Shown here in pieces: positions 1-12,245 of a stretch of 64,000 nt of DNA. Numbering within the stretch: the first letter of the stretch is position 1; every line of letters begins with the position of its first letter. The notes below the pieces were generated by a model. It was not told where the DNA came from. It ran no database searches and saw nothing but the letters and a program-made list of their open reading frames with translations. The DNA comes from Neoceratodus forsteri. Lineage: Eukaryota > Chordata > Ceratodontiformes > Ceratodontidae. The position numbers and the translations under genes were made by a program. The DNA lies in assembly GCA_016271365.2 (NCBI GenBank), contig CM057456.1:161913501-161977500 (forward strand). Direction: 5' to 3'.

Positions 1-1402
1 GCTGCAGAAGCAATGGAGAGACACACTTCACCTTATCTAAGCGACCTCTGCCAAGGCTAGGGGACCTCGCTGACAGTCTTGGACCTCCTGGGGATCTGCT
101 AGTCTGTGCAGTTACTGGCCAGTCTACCAGCTCGACAATGGTCATGACTGAGCCCTGAACAGGAAACTCCCTTGTAGGGAGACCAGGGCTGCATAGAACC
201 AGAAGGGAGGACCCCAACCCCACCCAATAAGGTCTCTCTTGAAGGGGACAAGGGAGAGAACAAGGGCTCAGCACTGTGACATACCCCTGAACCCCCAAGT
301 GTCTCCAGGGATGGTCACTGCCCCATGTCCTGCCCCCTCAACCCCATTGATTCCCGAGGTTGACCTCTTCCTCACTCCCAAAGATAGGAACTGCTCCAAT
401 TCTACAGGTCTCCTGAGGGAGGCTGCAGAAAGTGAGTCCCTGTTCTGGCCTGGGGGGAACAGCACAGGGACAGACAGCTGTCCAGGCTCCAGAGACCCAA
501 ACCACCATCCCCTCAGATGGTGGGTCACTATTGGCAGGCACGCTCCTGAAGTCACCACTGGCATGGGAGCCAGCACCGATCATAATCACTGGTGCCATGG
601 GAAGGGATGCCTGGGAAGGCACAGAGTTACTGGGCACCAGAGAATCCTCCGATTCTGAGGAGTTGGGAAGCCAGTCCACATCAGTCTTCCAAGCATCTGG
701 CTGTGAAGAGAAGGAGATCCAGAAGACCTCCAGATGAGCAGCCCCAGAGGTTTTCCCCTCCTGCGGTGCCACTTGCCGTGCAGCAGGAGGGCCCAGTATT
801 GCTCACGGTGCCAATCACCAGAGCCGCAAATGGCTCTGGGATACAGAACGGCACAGGTGGGTGGTGCTGAGGAGCCACCCATGCTGAGCTCAGCAGGCAT
901 GGGCTGTGACACTGGGGGAGCCTGCACCTCTGAGGAGTTGACTGCCTATGTGTTGCTCCCAGCCCGGCCTCCGAGATGCCCAGCCCAATCCTCCAGCACT
1001 ACAAAAGAGACCTCCTCCCTGGCAAGGCTTGAAGAAGAGGAGGCCTCCTCCTCACAGGTCTGTATAGAATCAGGAGGGGGATCTAAAGAAAGGGTGTAGA
1101 GACCTGTGCTTGGAGTCCCTCATACAACACTGTCCTCCAAAAGTCAGTGGATCATGCCTGACTTTCCACATGCAGTGGTCCAGTGCTCCATGATCCATGG
1201 AGAAACAAACCTCACAACTATCAATATCGTGAGATGGACCCAGGCAAGTGAGGTATTGGTCATGCTGGTCCGTGATGGACATCTGCCAGTGTAGGGATAC
1301 CAGCACACAGGAGGCCAGCCTGCCTTGGAAGAGCACTTTTTGTCCCCGGATGAACCCAACATGACTCGCAGTAACTAAAATAATAAGAAACAGACTCTGC
1401 AC
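1..1402 (-). mobile_element. Probable DIRS-type retrotransposon ORF1 (gag-like) remnant
   Basis: Several overlapping minus-strand open segments (about 1402-1070, 927-586, 772-338 and 576-268) read like one long protein broken by frameshifts. The most upstream part holds LTCLGPSHDIDSCEVC, a Cys/His-rich patch that resembles the zinc-binding CLGxxH...C motif of vertebrate DIRS ORF1 proteins. It is followed by Ser/Glu/Pro-rich low-complexity sequence, which is also usual there. No tyrosine recombinase or reverse transcriptase is present; those would lie beyond the left edge of the window. Family assignment is from memory of the motif, so another gag-like gene remains possible. The frame breaks show the copy is dead. 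Confidence 0.4.
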
Positions 1403-2365
1403 TGCTTCAAGAAAAAAAGGAAAGATCTTACCAGATTCCTGCAGAAAACGGCACCAAGTTACTAGCAGATGGTGGAACTGGAATGGAGCAAAATGGTGCC
1501 AACAATGATATCAAAACAACTAACTAGGCCACAATGTCACAGATGAAATTTCTTCAGCAGGTGCGAGGTGCTGCACCCTCGATGGTGGCAGAAGCAGAAC
1601 TGGGAGAGGAGGAGAAGTTGGCAACCATTGCTGGTCCACCTCAAGCACCACATAATGTATCAGCCTCAAGGGCAGCACCACCTCCAGTGCTGGCTCCTCC
1701 CCTGCAAAAACAAAAAATAACTCATGCGGCCCAGTGGCACTGAGGGCTGAGGCACTTGATATCTATCTGCTATGCCAGCAACCCATGTTCGGAATGAGCA
1801 TGGGTTGCTGGGGTTGGCAGGGTTGGAGAAGGATTGAGCATCTGAGGGACTGCTCTCCTTCTTTGGGGAGGAGTGGTCTGCCAGTGGCCAGCGCTTGACT
1901 GGCCCCTAGTGGTGGCTGGGGGGGCAGTGTGCCAACACTGCAAAAATAGGGGGCAGAGATGGGGCCGATGTTGGAGGAGTGCGTGCAGATGTGTGCGCGT
2001 TCTCTTTGCTGATGTCCTGCATGCTTCTCTCCACAGCAGAGAAAAAAAGCAGGAAAATGGAGCCTTCACCATGGATGATGATGGTCAGCCCTTACAGCGA
2101 CGCTGGGAGGGCACCTCCTCTGGGCTGGATCTGGACTGGTGGGTGAGGGTCTCCCCACCCCCTGCCATGAGATGTAAGTCATGGGTGCTGAGGGGTTGGG
2201 TCCTAATACCTGGCCTGCACGGGGGCATCAGATGTACAGGCGGGAGCTCCCGAGAAAACAACACCAAAAAAAAACCTTGAATGCTGTGCCTCTGGCTGTC
2301 ACCCTGGCTGTCACCCAGACAGTGATAAATGGTGAAGATTGACACAGGGAAGATTGGTAGTACTG
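1403..2365. other. No gene recognised; contains one small perfect hairpin
   Basis: Short open segments on both strands show no recognisable domain. The stretch near 1990-2280 is GC-richer than its surroundings and has a direct repeat of CTGGCTGTCACCC near 2290-2315. A perfect inverted repeat lies at 1775-1811 and is listed separately. Probably repeat-derived, but not identified. Confidence 0.5.
1775..1811. repeat. Perfect 13-bp inverted repeat with 11-nt loop
   Basis: CCAGCAACCCATG at 1775-1787 is followed by an 11-nt loop and its exact reverse complement at 1799-1811. There is no U tract next to it, and no function is implied. Confidence 0.8.
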
Positions 2366-2814
2366 TGCTGTAATTACACAATTCACGGAAGTGGTAGTTA
2401 CTGCAATTGTTGTTGCCTCCCACCTGCCTCAAATCAATTCTTTCTGGCAATTGTAACTATGTATGTTACACTTTGCAACAGATGTTGCATGTGTAGTTAC
2501 ACTTCCAGTGTAAATCAATTTGTGTCAAAAGAGAAACAGTTGTGGTTTCAGGTGTAACTATCACTTCATGCAAATTTTATAACTACACACCAGTCAAATG
2601 TGAAAGTAATTAACTACATAGTATTTACAGTGCAATAAGTGTAGTTACTTCATAGAAATGTGTGTGTATACTGTAACTACATACTACGCAAATGTGAAAC
2701 TAATTACCAACTATGTTGTAGTTGCATGTAACTACACAGCACTTACATAACAGTTACATTATAGGTATACAGTAATTACAGTGTAATTAAGGAGTCTTAA
2801 AATAAAGTGTTACC
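2366..2814. repeat. AT-rich TAACTACA-type interspersed repeat, MITE-like
   Basis: The segment is built from many degenerate copies of TGTAACTACA and its complement TGTAGTTAC. Its right edge reads AAAATAAAGTGTTACC; on the other strand this is GGTAACACTTTATTTT, a start shared by many small non-autonomous DNA transposons of aquatic vertebrates. No matching inverted terminus was found on the left, so the copy is truncated there or the class is different. Confidence 0.45.
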
Positions 2815-4349
2815 TCTAAATGTTATGGGAAGGGGGTATTATATGTTGGTATTGTAGTACTCATTAAGACCTTTATATTGATATATAGATTGTCCCACAA
2901 CTGCATATATTGATGGTGTTATGGCTTGTTAAAGTTGAAATGTGGAAAACAAAACTAAGTCCAAATTCTTTTTTCAGATAAAGAATCTTTTTTTCATATG
3001 GCCCTATTCTTTTATAGTATGGCCATACGAAAAAGGAAATTTGGATCATGAAAAAGATTTTAAAATGTGTTAAACATATTTCTGGGTGATTTTTCCAAAA
3101 ACTAACTACAGAATCCACATAAGGGGTCCCAATTAGCAAGATACATGTATTAGTGAATCTGCAGGATATCATTTTTATGGCTTTTCAAAAACATTTTTGA
3201 AAAAAATGGAAACAAGATGGCAACCATATGAGAATATTTTTTCTTATGAAAATAAGATCATCCTCCATAAGAAACAGAATCTTTTTGTATGGGCTTGATT
3301 TTTTTTGATGAGACCACTATCCAAAGACTAAAATGAGTGACTATGCTCAGAACAGACATTTCAAATCTTATAACTCTGGAATGGATTAATATATTTTACA
3401 TAACCAGGGAAAGACACCACTGCTACCCAACTCCTTTCTACCCTGAATTTTGGAGCAAAATTCTGAACAGGTTGGGTATGTCACAAAAAACCTCAGTTTT
3501 CTTTTTTCCCACTTTTTGCTATCAAGATCTCAAATCAACACATCTGATGACAACAAAACTTAATAAGTCAAGAGACCTTGGCCCTGAGATCACACATAGA
3601 AAATTTTGTGCAAATCTGTTGATTGGTGGCGAAGGTATTAAAGTGCAAAATTAGGGGTTTAACATTAAACAGCCTGCTCAATCTTAACAATAGTGGCGCT
3701 ACCATAGTGTGTGTGTGCTTAAAACTAGATATTGTAGCACATTGTGAAAGAAAAACATACAAGTTGTATTAAGGCCTTTTGCTTAACATTTTGATAAGTT
3801 GTGCTGGGATAGTGAGAAGTTTGTGGACCAGTGCATTTTTCAGTCATTAGTACTGCTTGCTAGTGACTAAAAATTAGTTTCAACCCCTGGCCTGTCCACA
3901 CAGCCGGGGGGGGGGGATGGCGGGGGAGTGGGGATCATCACATCATTAACAATGATAGTCAGACTGATTGATCTCTATGCCTTGCATAATCAATGATGCA
4001 ATGATCCCAAATCCCTGGGTGTGTGTTCATTCCATCAATCAGACAGGTGTGAGAACGTTTTTGAGTTAAGAGGGGAGAGAATCAACTGAGATAAGTGAAG
4101 AGTGCCTATTGCCCCGCCCCCAAAAAAAAAATTTAGCTCAGGGCTGTGACCTCTGGGGATGGGGCAAGGGAGGGGGCATCTATATTTGGACATCATGGAT
4201 CAAGAGGTGTCAGCCTTGGGAGAGGGGAAGTGCCTAGGTCTGTGCTTATGTGGAGGTTTTGGTGGTTCACATTTGAGTAAAACCCACATTACCTATGAAT
4301 AGACAGATGGATGCATACACACGCATGCATGCGCTTGTGCAAGCATGCA
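2815..4349. other. Unassigned intergenic sequence
   Basis: AT-rich at first, with short open segments lacking any recognisable motif. A run of G occurs near 3903-3916. Nothing here supports a gene, RNA or defined repeat. Confidence 0.5.
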
Positions 4350-4362
4350 CGCACACACACAC

Positions 4363-4430
<68 letters not shown>
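4350..4430. repeat. (CA)n microsatellite
   Basis: Almost uninterrupted CA dinucleotides with two single-base interruptions. The His/Thr repeat open frames across it are artefacts. Confidence 0.95.
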
Positions 4431-4433
<3 letters not shown>

Positions 4434-4989
4434 GCATGTACTCCTAAGCTACTTTTATATAGATGTAAGCATCTGCCCCCCCAAGCTCACTTACCTCATT
4501 AACTGCCCATGTCCTGATTTGATTGAAAACTCCTTTATTTCATGCTTAAATCACTCCCCAGGAGAGAGAGTAGCACAGGCCAAGTCCATGCTGAAATGCA
4601 GTATGATATGTAATAAAAAGATAAAGGTCATATTCTGGAACCTAGATGACCCCCTGCAGCTGAGTGCCATGTATCATCACAGGCTCAGCCATAAGATCCT
4701 TAATGCTGTCATGAGCCAGCACAGCAAGTAGGGATCACATAACCAGATATCAAGCTACAGTAACAGAAAAAAACAAATGTTTTTCTTTTCTGTTTAATTT
4801 CTTCAATTTCATTTTTAGGAATGACCATTGAAACAAGTCTCACTTATAATGGTGTCCATCAGCAGTATAGTCCCTAAATAGTTACAATGTTCCATAGGAT
4901 AAAAGTTACATTCAGACAGAATTTTAACTTATACAAAATGTACATACAGAATTAACTGGGACTTAGATCTCACCAAATTACAGCATCCT
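4431..4989. other. Unassigned sequence between microsatellite and compound repeat
   Basis: No domain, RNA or clear repeat was recognised. The open frame at 4345-4731 gains its length from the adjacent (CA)n tract. Confidence 0.45.
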
Positions 4990-5116
4990 CTAACTAAGCA
5001 TTTGTCAATGCTGAATGTTTGCTTGCTGGCATTGGCATTGGTAGTGTAGAAGTTACAGAGCTGCATAATAGGATTGGCAGCAAAGTATTCAACTAAAGCC
5101 AACCCCACCACCACCC

Positions 5117-5436
5117 TGCAGAGAGTAACAGGCATTGGGGTGTGCCTTTGGGTCATCAGGCATAACGACCATGCCATTTCACCACACCCTACCCTGCAGA
5201 CACTGACAAGTGTCATGGTGTGCCTTGGGGTCTTTGGCCCTTATGCGCACCCCATTCCATCAGGAAATATGAGATGGGTGCGGTATAGGAGAATGGGGTG
5301 AAGTTTGGGCCCGAAGAGTCAGAGGCACACCTTGATGCCTCTCACTGGTTGCAGGGTGTGGGTGGGGGTGGAATGGTATGAGCATGACAGGCAAAGAATC
5401 CCAAGTCACACCCCTGATGCCTGTCATTCTCTACAG
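5117..5436. repeat. Palindromic module of compound repeat copy 1
   Basis: Two forward modules (GGCATTGGGGTGTGCC-like at 5130, and near 5206-5240) are followed by two inverted ones (near 5309-5338 and 5396-5436). The outer edges, CTGCAGAGAGTAACAGGC on the left and the complement of GACAGGCATC-rich sequence ending in CTACAG on the right, pair. A related palindrome stands alone at 61260-61590. Confidence 0.75.
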
Positions 5437-5489
5437 AAGTAAGAGACGTTATGGTAGAGCCCTAATGCCTCAGGCATTAGTTGATATTC

Positions 5490-7460
5490 CTCCAAATTTC
5501 CAACATTTTTTGCCCTTACCTCATGAACAGTGGCAGTATCAGTTTGATAGGCGAAAACTGCTTTTACAGGCGACTATGGCATTTGGCACCACAGGTGCAA
5601 AACACATTCTGAACAGGATGTGAAAATGACAGCTGTACTGTTCATGGGAAGGTGTAAAATGGCAATGTTGAAAATCTGCTGTGAAAATCTTAAAAACTGG
5701 TGAAGTCACGAGCGTGCGTAGAAACTGTACAACGACACCGGTAATGTAACTAGTTTGGGGTTTTTACAGCAGATTGTTAACACAGGCATTTTGGGACCTC
5801 CGATCATGAACAGTGTCAGTGTGATTTTCTTTATCTGTCCCGAACAATGATTTCCCACAGCGACCAGGCATTTCTGTGCTGAAAGTGTGAAAACACATTT
5901 TGGCCATGTTGTGGAAAATGACAGCTGTACTGTTCGTAAGGAGGTGTGGAAAAATGCCACTGGTGAAAATCTGGACTGGAAATATTACAAATTCATGAAC
6001 TTACAAGGTGCGTGGAAACTGCACAATGCTCACTCGTAACACAATCATTTTGTGGAGTTTTGTCACCAAATTTTCAAAATAGCCATTTTAAGACCTCTGC
6101 TCATGACCAGTGTCACTGCGATTTTCTTAATCTGTCCCAAACATTGTTTTCGCACACCGACTGTACCATTGTGCGCTACATGTGCGGAAACACATTTTGG
6201 GCGAGATGTGAAAAATGGTAGCTGTACTGCTCATAAGGAAGTGCGGTAAAATGGCAATGTTAAAAATCTGGTGTGCAAATATTACAAATTCGCAAACTTG
6301 CCAGCGTGCGTAGGAACTGCGCAATGTGCACTCCTAAAACAGTCATTTGGGGGAATTTTTTCACCAAATTTTCAACATAGCCATTTAACACCTCTGCTCA
6401 TGACCAATTGTCACTGTGATTTTCTTAACTTGTCCCCAGACATTGATTTACTTTACCGACTGCGCCGTTATGCGCTATATGAAACAGAAACCGCGTTGTG
6501 GCGAGATGTGAAAAATGACAACTGTACTGCTCATAAGGAGGTGTGGTAAAATGGCAATGTTGAAAATCTGGAGTGAAAATATTGAAAATTTAAACTTACG
6601 AGCGTGCATAGGAACTCTGCAATGCACGCTCATAAAACAGTCATTTTTAGGAATTTTTTCACCAAATTTTCAACATAGCCATTTTAAGACCTCTGCTCAT
6701 GAACAGTGTCACTGTGATTTTCTTAATGTGTCCCGTACATTGATTTTGCACACCAACTGCACCATTGTGCACTACATGGGCAGAAACACATTTTGGGTGA
6801 GATGTGAAAAATGACAGCTGTACTGCTCATAAGAAGGTGTGGTAACATGGCAATGTTGAAAACCTGGAGTGAAAATATTGAAATTTTGCAAACTCACGAG
6901 TGTGCGTAGGAACTGCTCAACGCACACTTGTAAAAGTCATTTTTAGGAATTTTTTCACCAAATTTTCAACATAACCATTTTAAGACCTCTGCTCATGAAC
7001 AGTGTCACTGTGATTTTCTTAATGTGTCCCGTACATTGATTTCGCACACCGACTGCGCCATTGTGCGCTACATGGGCAGAAACACATTTTGGGTGAGATG
7101 TGAAAAATGACAGCTGTACTGCTCATAAGAAGGTGTGGTAAAATGGCAATGTTGAAAATCTGGAGTGAAAATATTGAAAATTCACGAACTTATGAGTGTG
7201 CGTAGGAACTGCGCAAAGCACGCTCGTAAAACAGTAATTTTTAGGAATTTTTCGACCAAATTTTCAAAATAGGCTTTTTGAGGGCCCGCCTTATGAGTAC
7301 TGGCAGTGTCATTTCATTAATCATTCTGGAAAGGTGATTTCGCGCAGTGGCTGCGAAATCACCCTTCGGGCCCGAGTAACGCCATGACAGTGACAGCATT
7401 CATGAGAAGGGGTCCCAAAAACCCCATGTTGAAAATTTGGTGCAAAAATTCCAAAAATGC
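5490..7460. repeat. Tandem array of ~296-bp units, six plus one divergent
   Basis: The word AGCTGTACTG, or a one-base variant, recurs at 5631, 5923, 6220, 6520, 6816 and 7112, giving spacings of 292, 297, 300, 296 and 296. A diverged last unit follows near 7391. Each unit also carries a CACCAAATTTTCAACATAG block and a CTCTGCTCATGAACAGTG block. Short open frames inside repeat with the units and are not genes. Confidence 0.9.
7333..7363. repeat. Short hairpin in last array unit, copy 1
   Basis: GGTGATTTCGC pairs with the complementary GCGAAATCACC across a small loop. The same hairpin is kept in copy 2 at 51167-51197, with changes in the loop only. Confidence 0.75.
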
Positions 7461-7699
7461 CTGAGATTTGCAATAAAGTTGAAAAACCCTATCTATCCCA
7501 TTATACAGCTTACCAGCATTTCCTCAGTTCGCAGTCGGCTTTGAAGGTGCAAGCGTGTTCGGTCCTCGAATCGTCATGCCAAGCTCCGGGAGGTAAGTAT
7601 GTGGTGGGGGTGTGGGAGGCAGGGTGCACAATGGGTGGGTGCGGGTTATGGGAGGGGGGCAGGGAGAAGCGCTGAGGACAGTTTTTGCATTTACAGGGT

Positions 7700-8100
7700 T
7701 TTGTTTAATAAGGCGACGAGGATGTTTGCCACACGGGTGGACTCCCAGCGTGGCAGCTAGAAGGCTGTTGGGGGCTGGAGCTGACGGGGATTGGGCACCC
7801 CGTCGGCCATAACATCATTTGCCCGCAGCTGGGGTGGGCTCCCAGCATGGCACCTGAATTAACGGTGAAGGCGTGCAGCCGATGGGATTGGGCACCCCGT
7901 CAGCCATAACATCATTTGCCATGCTGGGGTGGGCTCCCAGTGTGGCACCTGGATGCTTTGGGGGGCGGCAGCCCGTGGGGGATTGGGTACCCCCCATCGG
8001 CCATAAAACATTTTGCCATGCTGGGGTGGGCCCCAGCATGGCACCTGGATGCTTTGAGCGGAGCCGACGGGATTGGGCACCCCGCCGGCCATATAGTGTG
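7700..8100. repeat. ~95-bp minisatellite, about four units
   Basis: GGGATTGGGCACC or a close variant recurs at 7787, 7884, 7978 and 8069 (spacings 97, 94 and 91). Each unit also carries GCTGGGGTGGGCTCCCAGC, itself a partial palindrome. The units are far more GC-rich than the neighbouring array. Confidence 0.85.
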
Positions 8101-8151
8101 GGGAGGGGAAGGTGCATACATGCAGTGTGCGCGACGGCGCATGCACACGCG

Positions 8152-8367
8152 CGGTGTGTGGGAGGGGAGCTCTGCTCACTGAAGCGGAGCTCTCCCTTTC
8201 AGCTGTATGCCACTGCATTTTCAGCTGTCATAGACAGCTGGAGCAGTGATTGGCACACTGCGACTGCACCTGCAAACACACTGACTGAATTGGAAGAGGC
8301 TGACACACCTCTGGAAAACTTGGATGATGGCACTATATTTCTTGCACATGCATGAAAGCAAACATAA
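8152..8367. repeat. Terminal module of compound repeat, copy 1
   Basis: About 215 bp, closely matched at 51900-52115 and, without the rest of the element, at 54301-54519. All three share CTGTATGCCACTGCATTTT and end near AAGCAAACATAA. Confidence 0.8.
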
Positions 8368-8524
8368 AACCATGCCGGACAATCATGTTATAGTCAACTT
8401 GCATTTCAGAAAACATTTTCACACACACTTATATTAATTCAGTCCTCATGCTTCTCAACCTCCCTCACCCCATATGATACCAATTAGAACAAGAGTACAG
8501 ACAGTACTATATGTACAAGCTATT

Positions 8525-11500
8525 ATTTTTATTTATTTAAAACTGCAACCAGGAAAGGCACACTGAGCCAAGGCTAGTTTTCAGGTGTGACCTGGGGACA
8601 ATGTAAACATAGGAGATGATCATTGTTAGAACTGAAGTATCTGACAAAAAATGTACAAGAGCATAATATGAAATGGGCACAAATTTACAAAGAGTGAAAC
8701 ACATTAAGATGAGTAATCCATAATTGTAACTATAGTTAATTTTAGAACACATGGAGCCCTGATTAATAAGGATCTTGGAGCATGGAGGCGCTGAGCTTGC
8801 ATTCAAGAGGGTAACCAACTCAGGCCAGTGGAGCCCTATGACCCAAGAGTGGGAGAATTAAGAAGGAAACCGGTTCTGATAGATGGAGGAAGAGTACACA
8901 GCACTCCACCTGCATGGAATAGAGAGGGAAATAGCACCTGATGGGTAGACGGCAAGAAGGATGGGTGGGATTAGGAGCATTGGGGGCACTGTTGGGAGGG
9001 GAGGAGCCTGTGGAGTCTTTTGAGGGATGAAAAAGGAGAAGCAAGATGAAGGTCAGAGGGTAGCTTATTCAAGAGAAGAAGGAGATGGTACAAGAAGGCA
9101 GACTGACCAGCAGCAGAGTGGGGGAGAGGGATAGAAAAGGTATGCAAGTCTCTCTGGTGAAGGGAGTAGGTAGTGGAGATGGCTGGTGTAAGGCGGGATG
9201 AGGTGGGAAGGGAGCCAAACCAATACTAAACAATGAGGGAGGCACAGAGGATAGTTCTCCTGTGAGATAATGGAGCTAGGGAGAGTGGAGTATAAAGGAG
9301 ACAGTAATGGGTAAGAGGAGGAGACAGTAGCAAAGCAGGAGAAGGAGTTAAGGAGAGTGTTCAGTCTGAGAGGGAAGTGACTGGGGCAATGACTTAGACT
9401 GCACCTGCATAATCTAAAACTGGCAAAATTGTTTTATGTACTAGTTGACATCAAGTGGGGAGAGGAGGCTGTCTTTGTGGTGGTAGAGGACTGAAAGTTT
9501 GCCAGAGCTTGGTACAGTTGGCTTCTTGTGAGTGGAGAAATTGAAGTGACTATCTAGCCAGGCCCCAGGTATTTGAAGGCAGGGACTGTCTCGAGGGTGA
9601 ATTATTCAGGTAGTGAAGATGGGGGAGGCCAGCTTCTGTCTGGAACCAAATGTCATGCTAACTGTCTTTGCATTAAGTTTCAGTTGGTTCTAATGGAACC
9701 AGGACTGAACTCTGACATCGTCCCGAGAGGGAAAGAACACTGTTGTAGGATGGGCCAGAGGCATAGATGAAAGTATCATCTGTGTGCATGTGCATGTTTG
9801 GAGTGACAGACTGACGGAAGATCATTTATAAAAAGGGAGAAGAGGATGGGGCCAAGCACGGAGCCTAGAGGGACCCCGGAGAGGATAGGGAGATGGGTAG
9901 AGTGTGCATCACCCATTTGGATAGACTGTTGTTTATTATGGAAGTATGAGCAGAACCAGTTTACTGCAGGTTTTGTGAGGCCAAAAGAACTGAGTTTTTG
10001 AAGGAGGGGTTGGGAGACAAAGTCAAAACCCTTTGCCAGATCAATGAAGATGGCAGCAGTGATTGGCTTTGGTCCATTGCAGTGAAGATGGTATCAGTGA
10101 CGCACAGCAGAGGTGATTGTGGAATGCTGTTTCCAAAAACCTGATCACATGGGTGATAAGAGGAGTATTTGAGGAAAGAACGTGCAAGAAAGGGGAGGAC
10201 TGAGATAGGCCAGTAATTTCCTGGGGATGAGAGATCACAGCCCTTGTATAGTGGTAAGACCATGGCCGATTTCCAAGCTTTGGGAACTATTGCTGTGGAG
10301 AGGGAGATGTTTAGAGTATATGTCAAAAGAGCAGCTATATCTGGCATGAAGATATGGAGCAGACGAAGGTGGAGACCATCTGGGCTTGATTTGGATAGGT
10401 TGAGAGAAATAAGGCAGTGTAGACTTCATGAGGAGAGAAGGAGGCAAGTAGAAACCTGTGTGAGGAGAGGGGTTCAAGAGAGTTGGGATGACAGCCAAGG
10501 GAGTGGGGCAAGGGAGGATACAGGAGAGCAGGGAGGAGAGCCGGGAGGAGAGGTCAGACAGTGCATGAGAAGAAGAACTTGTTGAAAGGCTCAGCTACAG
10601 AGGCAGGGTCAGAGAAAGGAGAGACATCAATTTTTAAAGACTGGGTAAGCTTGTTTGAAGGGGATCTAAGGGGAGTAAAGCACTTTCCAGAATGAAGCAG
10701 GGGAGTTGTAACTCTGCTCAAGCTGAGATTTGAAATAGGATGCTTTATATAGGTGAATAGCCTTGATGCACCTGTTTCTGAGCTGTTTGTAAGATTGGAA
10801 GTCATTTGGGGCATAGGTGCTTTGTAGTCTCCAGGCTTTGTCGCTGTACAACACATGGCAATAAGGTCAGCAGTAATCCAGGGGTGGCGGTGCCATTTCA
10901 CCCTGCCTTTTTAAGGGGTGCATGGAAGTCCCATATGCAGTTAAAATGTTGTAGAAGTGGGATAAGGCAAGGTCAACTCCAGAGCAGAGAAGACAGCATG
11001 CCAGTCAGCATTTGTTATGTCATGCTGCAGGGTGTCTATGTCAAGGGAATGAAGGGTAGGCCATATAAATTTGAGAGGGCAGTGTGGATTTTGTGAATGC
11101 AATAGGTGATACTGTGATCGCTGAGGGCGTTGGAAAGGATTCTTGAAGCAGAGATGCGATAGGAGTGGAGGATAAAATTCAATCAAGTAGGGAGTAGTTT
11201 GTGACCATGGGTTAGGTGGGTAGGTTCCTGGATAAGTTGTTAGAGGTTAAGGGCCTCGATCATGAGGGTGGTTGACTTGGCAGATGAGGAGATCCAGTCT
11301 AGGTTGAAGTTGCCCATGAGCAGGAGTTCACCATTGGAAGTGAGGGTGGAGATCGAAGAGATGACCTTGATAAGGGAATTGGGTGAAGTCTTGGGTGGGG
11401 TGTACAGAGCGCCAATATAGAGGGGGGCAGAGGAGGGAAGGGACAAGTGGGCAGTAATGAGTTTGTGAGAGGAGGGACAGGATTCTTTAAAGATAATAGT

Positions 11501-11985
11501 GCAGAAGATGGACTGTCTGATATACAAGGTTACCCAGCCACTGCGCTTACCTCTGTCTTGGCAGAAAAGGTTAAAGTCAGGAATGGCAAGAGAGGAGTTG
11601 GGAATTCTGGTAGATAGCCAAGTTTCAGAGATGCAGAGTATGTCAGGGTAATACTGGGTAAGCCATTCATTAAGTGCGTTGAGTTTGGGGAGTAGGCTCC
11701 TGGCATTGAGATGAAAACTATGGAGACCCTTTGGTAGAGAGGAAGAAGTTTGAGTCTGGGACATCCCAGGAAGGGTAGAGGTGATGGTGGATTGTGGTGA
11801 AGGAGGGCCAGGGTTGGACTGGATGTCACCAGAGAGGAGCAGGAGGAGAATGAATAGGGAAAGGTGTGGGGGTTGTTTAGACCTGCTGGATCTGTGTGCG
11901 GAGGGTGAGGTGGAGATGTTTATGCAGTTAACAAGTCATGTTCCCAATAACAGCATCTTTTCCGAATCTGTTTGTATTTAAGGCC
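8525..11985 (-). mobile_element. L2-clade LINE, nearly full length, degenerate
   Basis: Read from right to left: an N-terminal SGDIQSNPGP motif at about 11808-11840, typical of L2-type ORF2 starts; an APE endonuclease segment (11764-11240) with HLNARSLLPKLNALNEWL, DILCISETWL and LLMGNFNLDW (the catalytic GDFN is changed to GNFN); then reverse transcriptase pieces at 10901-10554 and 10347-9961, where PKAWKSAMVLPLYK matches the usual WK-A-V-PLFK block. The active-site YADDT survives as HTDDT near 9772-9786. The 3' end at 8525-8600 resembles other L2 tails in the window (21115, 52600). Frameshifts and stops make it inactive. The endonuclease block is the best preserved part. Confidence 0.85.
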
Positions 11986-12245
11986 CTGCTGCTCCTAGTT
12001 ACAAAGATCTTGTTCCTGCATGTCCCAGTCTCACCTTATTTCCAGTATTCTCCACATCATAAAAACTGCAGAGATTAGTAACTTACCAACATGGTCCTGG
12101 CAAAAAAAGCAGCATAAACAGTTCTAAAGATAAAATAAATAGGATGAAACCACACTAAGATCAATGCTGCAGTTTGCATTCGTCCATCACCCAGCAGTTG
12201 TATCGGATAAGAGATTGACTAGACTCATCCCTCTCACAGGAACAG

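Larger units (their letters stand above)
4990..8367. repeat. Compound interspersed repeat, copy 1
   Basis: A second copy with the same order of parts lies at 49430-52115. The parts are: a ~130-bp lead-in, a palindromic module (5117-5436), a tandem array of ~296-bp units (about 5490-7460), a ~95-bp minisatellite (about 7700-8100) and a ~215-bp terminal module (8152-8367). Blocks of 20-40 bp match between the copies throughout. No open frame is conserved between them, so the element looks non-coding and non-autonomous. Class unknown: a DNA-transposon derivative or a dispersed satellite are both possible. Confidence 0.8.

Noticed and set aside
4311..4731. His/Thr-repeat open frames
   Set aside because: Produced by the (CA)n microsatellite.
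5490..7460. Serial 60-100-codon open frames, looking like a tandem gene family
   Set aside because: They recur with the 296-bp units, do not keep one frame between units and have no recognisable domain.
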